Source: Anniella stebbinsi (Eukaryota > Chordata > Lepidosauria > Squamata > Anniellidae). Taken from it: a stretch of 64,000 bases of DNA. How positions within the stretch are numbered: position 1 is the stretch's first letter; each line of letters begins with the position of its first letter. A program made the position numbers and the translations under genes. Below are positions 25,349 through 38,803 of the stretch, one piece after another. The notes below the pieces were generated by a model that saw only the letters and a program-made list of their open reading frames with translations, did no database searches and was not told where the DNA came from. Where the stretch lies: positions 404,587,154-404,651,153 of the forward strand of contig JARDYH010000001.1 of assembly GCA_029215795.1 (NCBI GenBank). The letters run 5' to 3'.

Positions 25349-28065
25349 GAATTAATTCCTTCATGGGGCGGGGGGGGGGTTTGGACTAGATGACCCCCAA
25401 TGCCCCTCCAGGTCTAAACTCCTTTGAGCCTGCATTCCCTGAGCTTGGGGCTGTCAGTATAATGTGATGCTTCGTAGGCATATCAGAGGGATCCACAATG
25501 GATTCAAATGAGCCTGGATTGCTATGAATCCAACCTGCAGATTCCACAGCAGAAGGGCCTTTTCCAACCTGCAGGCTGGCCTTTCACTTTTGGGAGGACC
25601 TCTGCACTAGTAAGAATTTGCATTTGTGCCAGTGCTCATTATTGCTCAGGCACATTAGGGTAAAAATACCTGATTCCATCAAAGAGCTGATGGTGGAATG
25701 AGCAATGCCTGACAAGCCACGAAACACAGATGGGGAGGATTTCACAAAAGCCATATGCTTCCCCTTGCTTCTAGGACAGCGGGGTCTGGGGTCCGGTATC
25801 ATTTTATTTGTCCTTTTTTGTCATTGGGACCCACTGGCACATCCGAAATGTAGGCCTCCCATTGCCAGGCCTGGGAAAGGTCCGCAGATGGTCAGGCAGC
25901 ACTTTCTGAGCAGGTGCAGCAGCTATGCCGACTGGAGGCGAAAGACTCCTGACAGTTTGAAGTCAGTTTTAATCAAGGTGCCCAAGCATCCCTAATCACC
26001 CTTCTTCCTCACTACTGGGAATGTGTGGATGCTCCTCATTGGAAGTAGCAACAATTACTATGCAATTCTGAAAGATGGGGGGGGGGGGAATCCAGATTAA
26101 AAAATGAACTGAAACGGATTCCTCATGAGCCCTCTGTGTAGGCGGCCACCTGACAGCCGGTGCCTCCTCCTCAAAAGGAAGGAAGCTGGGGCTGTTTCCT
26201 CCCTCCCAAAGAAGGAAGAGCTAGATGCCCCCATCAGGTCAGACAACTGGGGTCTGCAATATGTGGTTGCAGCCTGGAGCGGCCCCATTCCGTGCCTGCC
26301 ATTCCATTCCACATAGTTCTCTGTTTCTCCTCCTCTGGTAGTTGGCCGGCATTCCGTGGCCACTGAACATGCCCCACTCTTCATGGGGAGGATTTGGGGG
26401 CTTCCCCTTCTGGGGGCTTCGGCATATGTGTGGTTTCCCCCTGAGCCTGTTCATCCCTCTCCCTCTCTTGGGTGTGGATGACTCTGATGGGGTGGTCCAA
26501 GGAACGGCCCTGGAAGAACGGAGATCGCTGTGGCTCCGTGTTTGTGTCCCTTCCCTTTCTGCAACCCAGGGGCAGGGCGAATCATGTCTTCATTTCAGCT
26601 CTGGGGCCGGGAATAATCATTAATAGGGGTTGAAGTGCTCATCCACAGGGACAGCTTCTGAAGATGCCTCCATCGCTTTTTTAGCTTTGGAAGCAGGGAG
26701 GGGGCGGGCTTTGCTCTGACATGGGGCTGGAGGAACAACAAATGGGGATGTGACAACCCCCCTGCCTCCCCCCTGAAGTGGTTTGCTTTACATACCATAA
26801 ATCACACTTTCTGGGCACGGGGCTGCATTTAGCAATTGAATTACAAATTAATCCGCACAGGGAATTCAACTGTCATGTTATTCTTCCACCCCCCCCCACC
26901 CCCACACACACACTGCTTTCCCCCTACATCTTATTTATTTATTTTTTTGGTGAGTCATTTAACCCCTTGGATGGTCTGCACACAGCATGTTTATTTACTT
27001 TTCTATATTTCCTTACTATAACAGTAAGTTCATGTTCAGTGATAGGGTAATGAGCACCTCTATTCTGCTCACAACCATGTGAATGGGGGCTGAGGAGGGG
27101 GTGCTCATATGGTTGCCCCATCCTTAAAAATGTGCCACATCAGGCCCTCTGCTTTTGAACCACTCCAGACGTTGCAGAAGCTTGCATCTGGCCTTCTGCA
27201 CCGCACCCATGTCCTAGGCTAGCGTAGCCGTTGCCATCCAAGCCCTCCACTCTAGCAAACCTGATGGACTCAGTCACAATGGTTTCTCTCCCCCCCCCCC
27301 CCACAACCGAGTATTGTGCTTCTCCGCGCCTCATCTGGCTCGTGCTTGGCCTTGGCCATAAAACCCTGTTCCCATGAAATGCCTCTTGCTTGTTCACATT
27401 GAAGGCCTCATCTGTAAACCCATCAGACCATAACCTGCCTTGCATCGCTTTGATTTCTGCCAGTTTCCCATTACAGTGAAAAACTAGGGGTGGGTGAATC
27501 GGGCAAGTAGCTTTGTCTCACATTCATTCTTTTAAGAGCTCGAGTTCTTTCTCTCTTCAGTACGAAGGCCTTTGTGAATCAAGGTAAATTCCTATCAAAA
27601 ACGAACCGGTTATGGATGTCAGTGGTTTCCCCTGTGTTCGCTCATCACCTTTGATCGCCCTGCCACCCCAGCATGCCCCTTCCCCTGTCTGGCCTAAACC
27701 TGGACAGTGAGGTCTCCAGCACCAGAGCTCACACTCTCTTGACCCAGCATGAGACACCTGGATGTCCACCGGGTCTCAGGCCATTTTCATTACCAGTGGA
27801 TGGCCACTGTGGGAGTGATGCTGAACCTGCTGGGCCTCGGGTTTGACCCAGCAGTGCTCATTTTATGTTCTTTGCTTTAATGCCTGAGATTTCAACATGG
27901 GTGTATCCTGCAAACGCATTCATCAAAAACAGCCTCAGGATGACATACTTCCACCCCCTCTCACAGACACACTTGCCACGGCAAAGCCCCCTCTTCTCCC
28001 GTTTAGATTGAGTCTACCAGAAGGGCTTGTGATCTCTACTGAGCACTTCCTCAGAACTTCTCAGG

Positions 28066-29001
<936 letters not shown>

Positions 29002-29132
29002 CCCCTGGAGATCTGGAAAACATCCCTAAGTCCCTGGGCTACTCTGTGCTGCCCCTGACCAACCGGGTCTATCGGAAGCTGGTGGCAGACAGCAGCAGGA
29101 GGGGCCTTCAAGTCGAAAACCTTCCCATCCAG
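29002..29132 (+). CDS. CCDC33: CCDC33-like exon 7: end of second C2-like domain
   Basis: A 131-base exon with acceptor ctccaacag and donor gtaggg. Two bases complete a threonine codon, followed by PGDLENIPKSLGYSVLPLTN, RVYRKLVADSSRRGLQVENL, PIQ. The LGYSVLPL..RVY.KL motif is a closing C2 strand plus helix, as in other C2 proteins where a 'G.A.LPL' segment follows the core strand. Ends in phase 0. Confidence 0.9.
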
Positions 29133-29869
29133 GTAGGGAGGTTGGGAGGGAGGCCTTTATTTCTGGCCCATATCAGTCCCATGGTTCCATCCCATTTCAA
29201 TGTTTTGTTCATTTAAAATAAATCTGCCCAAACGTTTATACCTGAATACATATCTCTCCACAAAATACACATTTCCAAATATTAGACTATTTGTAAACGT
29301 TCTAGTAGACGGCGGCTGTTCAGGATTCCCGAGAGTGCTGATAGCTCCATGGGGCTTTTCTCTTTGCCCCTGGGGCACGCTCAGAGTGTGTGGGGAGGTG
29401 GGGGGTGTCAGATCAGAGAAGTCATGCAGGAGGGAAAGGCAACTCAGGGCTGTTCGCCTCTTTTTTAAATGTGTTTACTTAGTGAAACTGAAATCCTCCC
29501 CCCACCGTTTTTCTGCCCCATTTGTGGATGATGAAGTAGGGAGCCATATTTGTAGGGGGTGGGACAAACTTCGGGTGTGTGAGGCAAACGCTTTCTGGCC
29601 CTGACAGCCCAGCTGGAACTCTTTCCCCACCCCCTCTCTCTCAGGGCATTCTGGGAAACAAATTGGTGTCCACCAGCCCAACCTGCCATTCGCACACCCC
29701 TCCCCCTCTTCTGTACACTGCCTTGGGCGTGTGGGGGGTGGGAAGGGGTGGCTGCAACCAGCCATTCTTAAAAGTTACCAGCAGCCCGACTCCGACTTCT
29801 TGACCGGAGCGGATCCTTCGTGTCAATGGTGGGACTTCACTTTGCCATCTGTCCATTTTGCTTCCCCAG
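29133..29869 (+). other. Intron 7 (0.7 kb)
   Basis: Phase-0 intron. The 'aaatacacatttccaaat' piece near 29260 is like the dispersed A/T-rich repeats; the remainder is unassigned. Confidence 0.8.
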
Positions 29870-29941
29870 AATACATCTCTGCGAACCACATCTGGAGCGA
29901 CTCCGACCATCCAGGTTGGACTTCAGTTGATCAATTCAGAG
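29870..29941 (+). CDS. CCDC33: CCDC33-like exon 8: last strand of second C2-like domain
   Basis: A 72-base phase 0/0 exon (24 codons) between acceptor tgcttccccag and donor gtgagt. It reads NTSLRTTSGATPTIQVGLQL then INSE. The IQVGLQLIN strand would end the C2 fold. The intron before it is only 737 bases, one of the shortest in the window. Confidence 0.88.
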
Positions 29942-30059
29942 GTGAGTGAAAAAGAAGCAGCAGATCCATAAGGTGGTGGATTCCAGCTAGACAACCTGAG
30001 CTTTCCGGCTGTGCTCTGGCGGTTCTCCTCTGTGCACTGGGATCGGATGGCCTGGATTG

Positions 30060-30190
30060 CCCTCCCTCAAACTGGTGGTCTCCAGAGGCGTTGGACTACA
30101 TGTCCCAGCATTCCTGATCACTGATCATGCTGACTGGGATTAATGGGGGCTGGAGTCCAAAACATTTGGAGGGCATCAGCTGTGAGAAGG
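30060..30190. mobile_element. Palindromic MITE, same family
   Basis: Reads ggtctccagaggcgttggac, tacatgtcccagcattcctg, then ctggagtccaaaacatttgg and agggcatcagctg. It sits just upstream of a SINE. Confidence 0.72.
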
Positions 30191-30210
30191 CTGCCCTAGA
30201 TGTTTCTGAT

Positions 30211-30356
30211 TCAGGCCATAGTTCAAGGGTGGACCATCTGCTTTGCAGGCAGAAGGTCTTGGATTTGATCCCCGGCAGCATCCCTGGAGAGCCATGACTG
30301 CCTGTCAGTGTCAATACTACTGGGATAGATGGGCCAAGGGCCTGACTCAGGACATT
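30211..30356 (+). mobile_element. tRNA-derived SINE
   Basis: Head ggccatagttcaagggtgga, anticodon-arm-like tttgcaggcagaaggtc, B box ggatttgatcc (decayed), body ccctggagagccatgactgc and the diagnostic tail ggccaagggcctgactcagg. Confidence 0.78.
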
Positions 30357-31381
30357 CCTATTTTCAGTGGCCAGGGACAAATGGAGTTGCAGGCCAACGC
30401 ATCCAGAAGGCAGCAGTTCAGGAGAGGCCGCCCTCCCACTGGATCCTGCTGCTGTGGGGCACGTGGGCCTGCCCTCCCTCTGAATCAAGCTCCCTTCCCC
30501 TCACATGCGCACCATTCTGCCCACCCAGTGCAACCCCCACTCCCCTAAACAGCAGGCAGCCGACTGTGCCGGAGACGGGGCTCCTCTTAGAGCCAGTCCA
30601 TGAATATAGATGATGGTTTCTATATTGCCTCTTCAAGCCCACCCTTCCCCGCTCCCTGAGCACTTGTGGTGGCTGTGTTGAAATGAGGGCCACAGAGGAG
30701 GCTGAAAGCTTGGCCTCCTTACTAGGAGCTGGCTGCAGCCTGTCAGTCCAAATTACGTTGCCACGGGTGGAGGGGAGATTCCTGCCTCCCTGCGCTGCAG
30801 CGGAGAAACAAAACAGGGCAGGAAGGGAGTGATTCGAATGCCAAGCGGACGCCGCTGCTTCCGACCACTGACCCGCAAGTAACAGGAGCTGACGTTCGGT
30901 CAGGCCACCTGCCGCTCCGGCTTCTGGCCCCTCCAGCCTCACTGCCTGCCTGCCTGCAAGACCAGCCGTTAAGCTACCTCTGCACTCATGGTGGATCTCA
31001 GCTTCGCAGGGCTGTGGTGCAAGAACCGGTGTGTGTGTGTGTGTGTGTTCTCGCTACCAGATACTCCTGCTGTGCTCCTCATTGGAGATGGCCCCCCTTC
31101 TTTTGCCCCAGAGAGGACCATTTTAGCTTTCAGAGGGGTGGAGGGAAGCAGCGAAGTAGTTGGGCTAGACGTGGAATGTAGAACATACCTTGCCTTTGCC
31201 TTTTCGATGTCCAAGTTAGTAAACATTCTCTCTCTCTCCCCCTCCCCCATTCCTACTGCTTCTGTGGCCTTCTGTGGGGAGAACCGGCAACTATTGGCCA
31301 GCACCACAGTGTGTGCGCAAGTACTTGTGTGCGTACGCACATGCATGTGTGTCAGAGTAAGAGAGAGAACATGCGCAGCAG

Positions 31382-31415
<34 letters not shown>

Positions 31416-32502
31416 GCATGGGCATTTTTTAAAAAGGCGACGTAAGAAGCACCTCCCCACACCCCCCCCAACAATCCCCCCATTTTGTCAGCTTCCCCCA
31501 CCCGCCCCAAAAACCCGACCCAAATTTCATTGACCAATTTGGCTGCCCAAATAGCATCGCTTCAGGACTGAAGTGGCTCAATCAATCCCATTTCAGTCCT
31601 GAAATGAAGCTTTTCTTGCAGCTCAATCAACCCCATTTCAGCTCAGGTCTAAAATTACCTGGTTTTGTTTCTGTAGTGAAACCCTGTGTGTATGTGCTGA
31701 ACAACGTTTGGTTTCAGGCAGGCAGCTTTCGGTATTTTAAAGTCCACTTGCTTGAAACGAAGCACAGTGACGATTAGCCACGTTTAGGACCGTGTGACAC
31801 ACTGCAGTCATCCAAAAGCAAACGTGGCAGTGCCCGGCCTCCTTGTGGCCAGGCGGGTGGAGGTGGGAGTGGGCGGGTGGAGCAGGCCCACGGCAAGCCT
31901 CGCGGGTGGATGGGGGTCACAGTGGGGACGTTGCAGGAATCTGGTTTGATTGTGGAGCCCCAGCTCAGCCCCCTGGATTCCAGCTTGTGGATCCCTGGGC
32001 TGGCCCTGATTCAGCGCATGCTGAGGAGGCCAAGATCGCGGATTCTCGCCATTTTTTTGCCCACGAGCCGTGATTTTGTGCAAAATCAGATATACATATT
32101 TATGGAAATCATAAATAGATGGAGTAATTGGATTATTTATGCCTGCAATTTTGCGCAAAATGTGCTGTTTGCAGCCAAAGTTTCTGTACCCATGATTTTG
32201 CACAAAATCGCAGCTCATAATGGTGGTGGTGGGGGAAATCAGGGGGTCTCGCTGGGCACCTGAGGACCATCTTGTGGTTTGTTCTGCACCCCCGCCAGGG
32301 TTGGGCAACTGGCAGGAGTCTGATGAGCAGAGTGCAGCCACACCACGGGGAAATTCACCCATCCCTAGGTGGCAGCGAAGTTCATTGACAATAGTGATGT
32401 CCCTTTAGACAAACCCTTCCTGTGCCAGAGAAGCCTGAATTTCCTCCATCTCCATCCCACCATCCTAGAAAAGATGCAAGAAAAGAATGTGTAAACTGAT
32501 GC

Positions 32503-32574
32503 AAATTGGTGAATATATATATATATATATATATATGGATTTATAGCTCATACCTCCAAGAAAAGAGAAATTGG

Positions 32575-32609
<35 letters not shown>

Positions 32610-32638
32610 ATTTATAGCTCATACCTCCAAGAAAAGAG
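32503..32638. repeat. Tandem duplication carrying AT tracts (65 + 71 bp)
   Basis: Two direct copies of aaattggtgaatat...atggatttatagctcatacc...tccaagaaaagag. They differ only in the length of the (AT)n run inside, which is longer in the second copy by about 6 bases. Confidence 0.9.
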
Positions 32639-32999
32639 ACCAGTTTAAATCATGGATTGAAAATCATGTTTTTCTTGACGCATTCCCTGAAGAAGAGTGA
32701 CTGTATAGTAATTGGTTGCTACAGCGGTTAAAACAGATTGGTTCGCAACTAAGTAAAGCTTTTATGCTTCCTCTGAGCACAATTGAAAACATCTGGTTCT
32801 GCAGCTCACATGCCTTCCCCTCCCGCCCCACAACTGTATCTGCTTGGGGGTGGCAGGGGAGCAATTGTGAAATGGATGGATTTCTGTTCAAGCCCCATGG
32901 AAAGGTGTCCAGAAAGGTCAATTCCTTGAATGCGGCAAGAGCCACAATCCAGCACAGAGGTGGCCGGTTGAGCTCAATCCCTCGGCTGTTGGGGAGGGG

Positions 33000-33080
33000 C
33001 TCAGTGGCATTACCCTTTGTCAACCGCCTAGAGAGTTTCCATTACTGGGTGGTATCGAAATCAAAGAAATGAAATGAAAA
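33000..33080 (+). mobile_element. LINE 3' end fragment
   Basis: Reads tcaaccgcctagagagtttc, cattactgggtggtatcgaa, then aaagaaatgaaatgaaaatg. Confidence 0.6.
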
Positions 33081-34800
33081 TGGCAGACCACATATTTTTC
33101 AGGCTGAAGGCAGGCCTGTTCAGATTTCTGCATTTCATGGGTTGTCAGATGCCTTCCAGTCCGTCACCTGCTCATTGACAGAATTGGATTTTTTCCAGTT
33201 TTCTAAATTTGCAAAAATTTGCATTTGCGCAAATTTACAAATTCCCTCAAAACATACAATTTCCCCCGTGTGCAAATCCTCCCAAAATTTGCATTTTCAT
33301 GCTTTACCTATGGGAGAAATACACATTTTTAGCTGGTCTTCTTATTCTTTTTTAACATATTTTTCCATGACTAAATTTGTGTATAGTAAGGGGAAAAAAG
33401 GAAAGAAAAAAGAAAAAAACTGGTCTGCAATTCCATGGAATGCATGTGATGGAAAAAGCTGGTCCGCTGCAGAATCTGCCGGTTCAATTCATAGAAATCC
33501 AAACTCAGCTGGATTTGTTGTGTATTCCATTGCCATCCCTAGCTGAAGGTTTGATCCCTGGTATCCCCATTTAGGGCTGGGACAAGGCCTCTTTGGGACC
33601 CCAGAGAAGGAGCTGCTTCACCCAGCTGTATGGAGATGAAAGAGGGTTAATTCCCTTGCTCCTTGCCCCTGGATGCCCCCCCCCCCGGGCTGGGGCAGGG
33701 CCGCCTGGTGAGGTACTTTGGAGTAATGGCCCCGGGGGTCAGCAGAGAGGGGCCTGCGTGTGATGAATTATTCACAGAGGTGTTGGTAAGTGCAGAATTA
33801 ATCCCCTTCCTTCCAGCTGGCTGCTGCGCTAAATTATCACTCCTAGTCATGCGGGAAAATGCTGCGGAATTCATTTAGCTGATTATTGTTTTGATCTAGG
33901 AACAGTTGTTTCCCCCCCTCAGTTCTCCTCTCCTTACTTCCCACCCCCACCCCTGATATATGTATGAGTGGGGACACACACACACACACACACAAGAAAT
34001 ATCGGGGGACAGGCACGGCTTCTTGATTCTGTTCTTTAAGCTTGTTTCAGCAAATCGTCCCCAGCAACAATAAAAAGCACAACAAATTTGTCGCTAGGGG
34101 CACGAATGGAAAGGAGGGGTGGGAGGCAGCATTGCAGGTCCAAGCAATTGACACTCCATGGTGAACTGGGCTTTTTTCATCCGAACCTTTTGGAATCGGT
34201 AGGATTCTTTTCTGAGCAAGCCAGCAGGCAATCTGTGAAAAGCATGCCGGCTGCAGAAAGCTTAAAAAAACAGGACTGAAAAACGTTTTGATGGATGTTG
34301 GAGGGAGCTACGGAAGTCCACAGGGACAGGGGCAGGCCCGGGTGTGGGTAAATCCCACGGAAGCTCTCTAACTGCTAGGCTTGCTATTGTCCTTACCTGA
34401 AACCAAAAGGGAAAATCCTGGTTGTGTTTAATTTACAATCCTGCTTCCATCTTCTCATGTATGTTTGTCACCCTTTGATGCACTGTTGCATCGATCCACA
34501 AAAATTTCCCTGATCCTCATGATCCTGAGCAAGCCCCATAGCCTTCAGCGAGAGAATATGGATTGCCAACATTTTGCCAACTGTTGCTCCATGCATGATC
34601 TGCACCAATTGAGCTGCAGTTCAAGGCACAGGAGGAGCCAGACAGGTTGTTTTTTCTGCTCTGATGGCAACGGTAGGCATGACGAAGACCGTTTGTTTCT
34701 AAGTGGAAAGCTGGACACCCAGCCATTGTCCAGAGATGACCCACATTTCTGTGCTGCGGACAGGGTGAAAGCAGGGTCAGGGAAGTCTGCACAATGTGCA

Positions 34801-34825
34801 ACCACCACCACCACCACCACCACCA
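34801..34825. repeat. (ACC)n microsatellite
   Basis: Eight ACC units in intron 8. Confidence 0.9.
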
Positions 34826-34944
34826 TCCCTGATCACCTGCTCAGTTGTGCAGAAGAAATCTCTGCTCAAGGGGCTGAGACGGGACCGTTTAAAACCCACC
34901 AACTCTCAGATCAGTCTGTTACTTTTACCCTACTGTTTAACAAA

Positions 34945-35130
34945 AAGTAGCCAAGGTGGCTTACAAATACAAGGCATTTATTTATTTATTTTGATTTCTA
35001 TCCTGGATTTCCACCAAAACAGGGAAAACATAGTGCTCAAATGTACTTTAAACAACCATGAAAACAAAAGCACAATGAAAAAAAATGCAGCACTAAAAGC
35101 AAGATACATGACAAAATAAAACCATCCTTC
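34945..35130 (-). mobile_element. LINE 3' end fragment, minus strand
   Basis: Reads gtagccaaggtggcttacaa, a (TTTA) run, then an A-rich stretch with caaccatgaaaacaaaagca. It lies just before the giant fold-back element. Confidence 0.55.
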
Positions 35131-35179
35131 TCTCTAGTGAGGGCCATTGCCTGTGCAGATAAATCCGCACCATGTCTGC

Positions 35180-35706
35180 TAGGGCTGTGACCAGATACAG
35201 ATCCTAAATCCGAGTTGGATCGGGGTGATCCTGGCCTCCAGATCCCAGATCTGAATCAGATTGGGGCTGGATTGAATCAGATCCGCAATCCAGATCCAAT
35301 CTGGATCCGGTCACAGCACTCCCTCCCGCTCTCTCCCTCCCTCCCCCAACTCTCCCTGTTTACCTGCTGCCTCCTCCACGTCATCCACCATCGTCCTGCT
35401 GTCGTCTTCTCTCCTTGTTGTGGGCCGCTGCATTTCCTGGTTGCGGCAGGTGATGTCGTCACCTGCCACAACTGGCAAATGGGGCAGCCCACAGCAAGGA
35501 AGGAAGACGACAGCAGGACGATGGCTGACAATGCGAAGGAGGCAGCAGGTAAGCAGGGAGAGTGGGGGGAGGGAGAGAGGGAGGGAGTGCTGTGGACGGA
35601 CCCAGATCGGATCTGGATCCTGGATCCGAGTTGGATTGGATTGGGCCCAATCCGGATCTGACAGATTGGGATCCAGATCGGAATGGGGGGTCTGTTCACA
35701 GCCCTA
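35180..35706. mobile_element. Giant fold-back DNA element (527 bp)
   Basis: The ends are inverted (tagggctgtga at 35180, tcacagcccta at 35696-35706) and most of the interior is mirrored too: 'cagcactccctccc' against 'gggagggagtgctg', 'gtttacctgctgcctcc' against 'ggaggcagcaggtaagc', 'catcgtcctgctgtcgtctt' against 'aagacgacagcaggacgatg', and a centre near 35456 (ggcaggtgatg/tcgtcacctgcc). Long look-alike ORFs on both strands are a by-product of this symmetry. Flanking octamers atgtctgc (35172-35179) and acgcctgc (35707-35714) match at 6 of 8 positions, the differences being transitions, as for an aged 8-bp hAT target duplication. Confidence 0.82.
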
Positions 35707-36600
35707 ACGCCTGCACCAGAGGGAGATTCCAGCAGACCCTGGATGATGCCAAGGTTTGCACACGTACAAACAACTTTTAAACAAACCCCCTAAGTGTGGT
35801 TCTGAAAACAACCCAGTGGAAACTCAGAGTTCCATCACACCAACGATTTAGTGAATTCTTGCCATGCCTGGTGTGCTGATTTGCAGCATGGTACTCACAT
35901 GATGCCTAGCCTGTCCTGCTGACACCCCGCCTCTTCCCCAGCTTTTCCTAGAATGCTAAAAGTCTTGCTTATTTTCTCTAAGCACATTTAATGGAACTGG
36001 GGGCTTGAATGGATTGCATCAGGTCCTGGCAGGGAAAAGCAATCTCTCCCAGCAGCCGGCTCCAAGCCTCAATATAACCCCCCCCCCCCCAAATTAAAAA
36101 TCATGCAATGTCTGAATCTCTGCAGAGACAGGATTGTACTCCCTCGATGCCCCCAAAGAGCCAGGCTAAAGGGTCATTCCATTTTTGCCCGGCAGAAAGG
36201 CAGTCTGGTTTAAGTACTCATCTGCCAGGACCTGACTGGAGGGAGAAAGAGAAGGGGAGGGGTGGAGTGGAGTAGAGCGGATGACCAAAGGAGTGAAAGA
36301 GCAGCTATTCAGGGGAAAGGGATCATAAGCTTGACACGCTGGTAAAGAACGCGGAGGCAAACCAGGGGGGAATATTAGGTGTGATGGAGGTCTAAGCATG
36401 CCCAGTGGCTACAGCATGCTGCTGACTGAATATTGGAGTTACAAATGGAGTTACAAATGTGTCTGGGTGAGGACAGAACAGAGTGGCTAGAATCCTGAAG
36501 AGGGAGCACTTTGCACTGCAACATGGTGTTGCAGCAGCTCCCAATATGTCCTTACCAATATGTCATCCTAAAAGGCAAAGTCAGGCACAAAAGCAATTAA

Positions 36601-36720
36601 GGTGCAATCCTATGCATGCTTAGGCAGAAGAAATCCTACAACTCCCAGCATCCCCCAACCAGCTTTGCTGGTTCTTGTGCAGCTTATTTCTGTCCAACCA
36701 TCCATAGGATTGTGCTGTGA
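36601..36720. repeat. Dispersed palindromic repeat, 'gtgcaatcctatgcatg' family
   Basis: Begins ggtgcaatcctatgcatgct and ends catccataggattgtgctgt, which are inverted. Related single arms appear at 15287-15345, 21440-21480, 21690-21715 and 40205-40225. Confidence 0.6.
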
Positions 36721-37262
36721 AGGAATTCTCAAAAGGCAGAATTCCTGTAGGTTTCCCCTCCTGCTCCCTTCCTTGGCCATATGTTACTAGGGGCTGGGGC
36801 ATCACCCTCCCCCTCAATTCTACCCTCCTCTTTGCATTAACGCCTCTGCCAATAGCAACAAATACGACGCCCACATTTGCATTTGCCTGGCGTGTGCCTC
36901 GCCTGGCCGGACTGATGCTGCTGAGCTTTTCAGAGCCAGTTGGGGGACTTAATTCATTCTAACAGAAGCAACCATCTTGATCCTTAATTTCTTTCTCTTG
37001 CTCACTGTCACTTTAAACAGTTTTAACCGGGTAACATGATTTTTAAAAATTCTTTGTTTTTGTTTTTTTGTCTTTTAAAAAAACACACAAAAGGAGATCT
37101 GGGCTGATAACAGTGAAATTAAACACCCTGTCATGTGATGTGGCTGCACTTTATAGTGAAGAATGCTGACAGGCTGCTAAGCACAGAGAAACGGAGAGAC
37201 AGAGGCACGGGGTGCGGGGGCATAAATTAAACTGATGATCGATGATGGTGTAAATGGGTAGG

Positions 37263-37385
37263 CAACCCAGTGCCCTCCAGATTTTTGGACTACAATTCCC
37301 ATAATCCCTGACCATTGGCCATGGTGGCCAGGACTGAATGGGAGTTGAAGTTCAAAATATCTGGAAGGCAGCAGTGTGCCTGGGA
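37263..37385. mobile_element. Palindromic MITE, same family
   Basis: Reads cagtgccctccagatttttg, gactacaattcccataatcc, then atgggagttgaagttcaaaa and tatctggaaggcagcag. A further right-arm fragment of the family lies at 37490-37560 (tgggagttgtagtcccaaat). Confidence 0.75.
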
Positions 37386-37902
37386 GTCGTGGGACTTATT
37401 GCTGTTTACAGAAGCATAGGATTGTACCCTAAAGCAATTTTAAAAAGGCAGAGTTCCTGTCGGCTTTTCCTTCTTCTCCCTTCCCTAGTGACATGGGGCT
37501 GATGGGAGTTGTAGTCCCAAATATCTGGAGGGCACCAGTTTCCCTGGGAGCTGTAGGACTGGATGTAGCCCGTAGCTACCAGTGGCTACTAGTCCTGATG
37601 GCTAAGTGCAGCCTCCAGTAGCAGAGGCAGGAAGCCTGTGTACATCAGTTGCTGGAAACTGGAAAAATAAGAAATGGAGGGGGAGCAAAGCCGACAGATT
37701 TGTCGTCGTCTCTCCCCCCCCCCCCCCCGAGAAGGGGAGTTGGAGCTGCTGGATTGAAGCTCCCTCCATTCTCATGACCTGCTGGAGGATCAGGTCCCAT
37801 GGGGGGACTTTACCAAAGTGACGCCGGTGTAGATAACTTCCCCGCTAAAGGTTTCAATGGGGTGGATTCCAAAACACAAGTTCGCACCTGCCTGAAAAGA
37901 CC

Positions 37903-37985
37903 ATAGAATCATAGAAGAGTAGAGTTGGAAGGGGCCTATAAGGCCATCAAGTCCAACCCCCTGCTCAAGGCAGGAATCCACCTGA
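37903..37985. mobile_element. CR1-like fragment
   Basis: Reads atagaatcatagaagagtag, agttggaaggggcctataag, gccatcaagtccaaccccct; the best preserved of the three copies. Confidence 0.68.
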
Positions 37986-38660
37986 AAGCGTCCCTGACCA
38001 GAACCCCCCTCCCCCTCAAACACACTTCCTGCTCTGCCGTGGCATGAACTGGCAACGCTTTGGAAGTGGCAGGAGCTCTGCCCCTTTTCCTCCCACCCCC
38101 CCGCTCCCCATCCACACACACACACGTGTAGGGCTGTACTGGAGGGCGTTTGTCTTCTCCAAACTCTGGTGGGGCTCGGGTTCAAGTTGTGTTTGCCACT
38201 CGCTGTTTCAACTCCAGGGGATGAATGGGCACAGGGGAGTTTATTGGGATGAAACAGCCACAGCAGCCCCTCAAAGCCCAAGCCAGCCCGTTCTGCAGCA
38301 GGGCATCTAATCCGTCCTTGTTTGCTTGTGCCATATAAAAGCCAAAGGGATTAGAGAAAGAACAGAACAACAGAAGTGAAGGCAATCAAAGGCTTGGCCC
38401 TGAGTGCAGCGGAGTCCGGGGTTCTCCTTACTCTCTGCCAAGGTCCCTCCCTGCTGTCCTCTCCCCGCTCAGTGTCGTTAGAAACCTTGATTGCTGCGGA
38501 AATTATAGAGGAGTGATGGAATTACTGCTGAATGGGAATGGATTGAGCCGGCTTCGCTTTGTTAGACTGCTAATGAGTGGGAGGCAGCAGGGGCCACGGC
38601 AAAGCGGAGCACGAGCGGGGGGAGAGAGGGGGGGAATGTCTGCATTTGCAAAAGAAACTG

Positions 38661-38803
38661 TGAGCCTATCTACACTACAGATTTAGGATGGTTTAAAACA
38701 GTTTATAACAGTAGTGACAACTGTTGGGGCCTAGGACACACTCCACATGCAGCTTTCAAAACGTTTTGAAAGTGTCGTATCCTGCTTGGTATAGATAGGC
38801 TCA
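38661..38803. mobile_element. Small inverted-repeat DNA element (143 bp)
   Basis: The ends tgagcctatctacac and gtatagataggctca are inverted. The interior has further short palindromes (ggtttaaaacagtttataac, ttcaaaacgttttgaa). No target duplication found. It differs in sequence from the other MITE families here. Confidence 0.65.

Noticed and set aside
30988..31533. 181-codon + strand frame and its minus-strand counterpart
   Set aside because: Passes through GT tracts that read as Cys-Val or Thr-His repeats; no other support.
35215..35699. Opposing 148- and 140-codon open frames
   Set aside because: They mirror each other because the element is palindromic; not a pair of genes.
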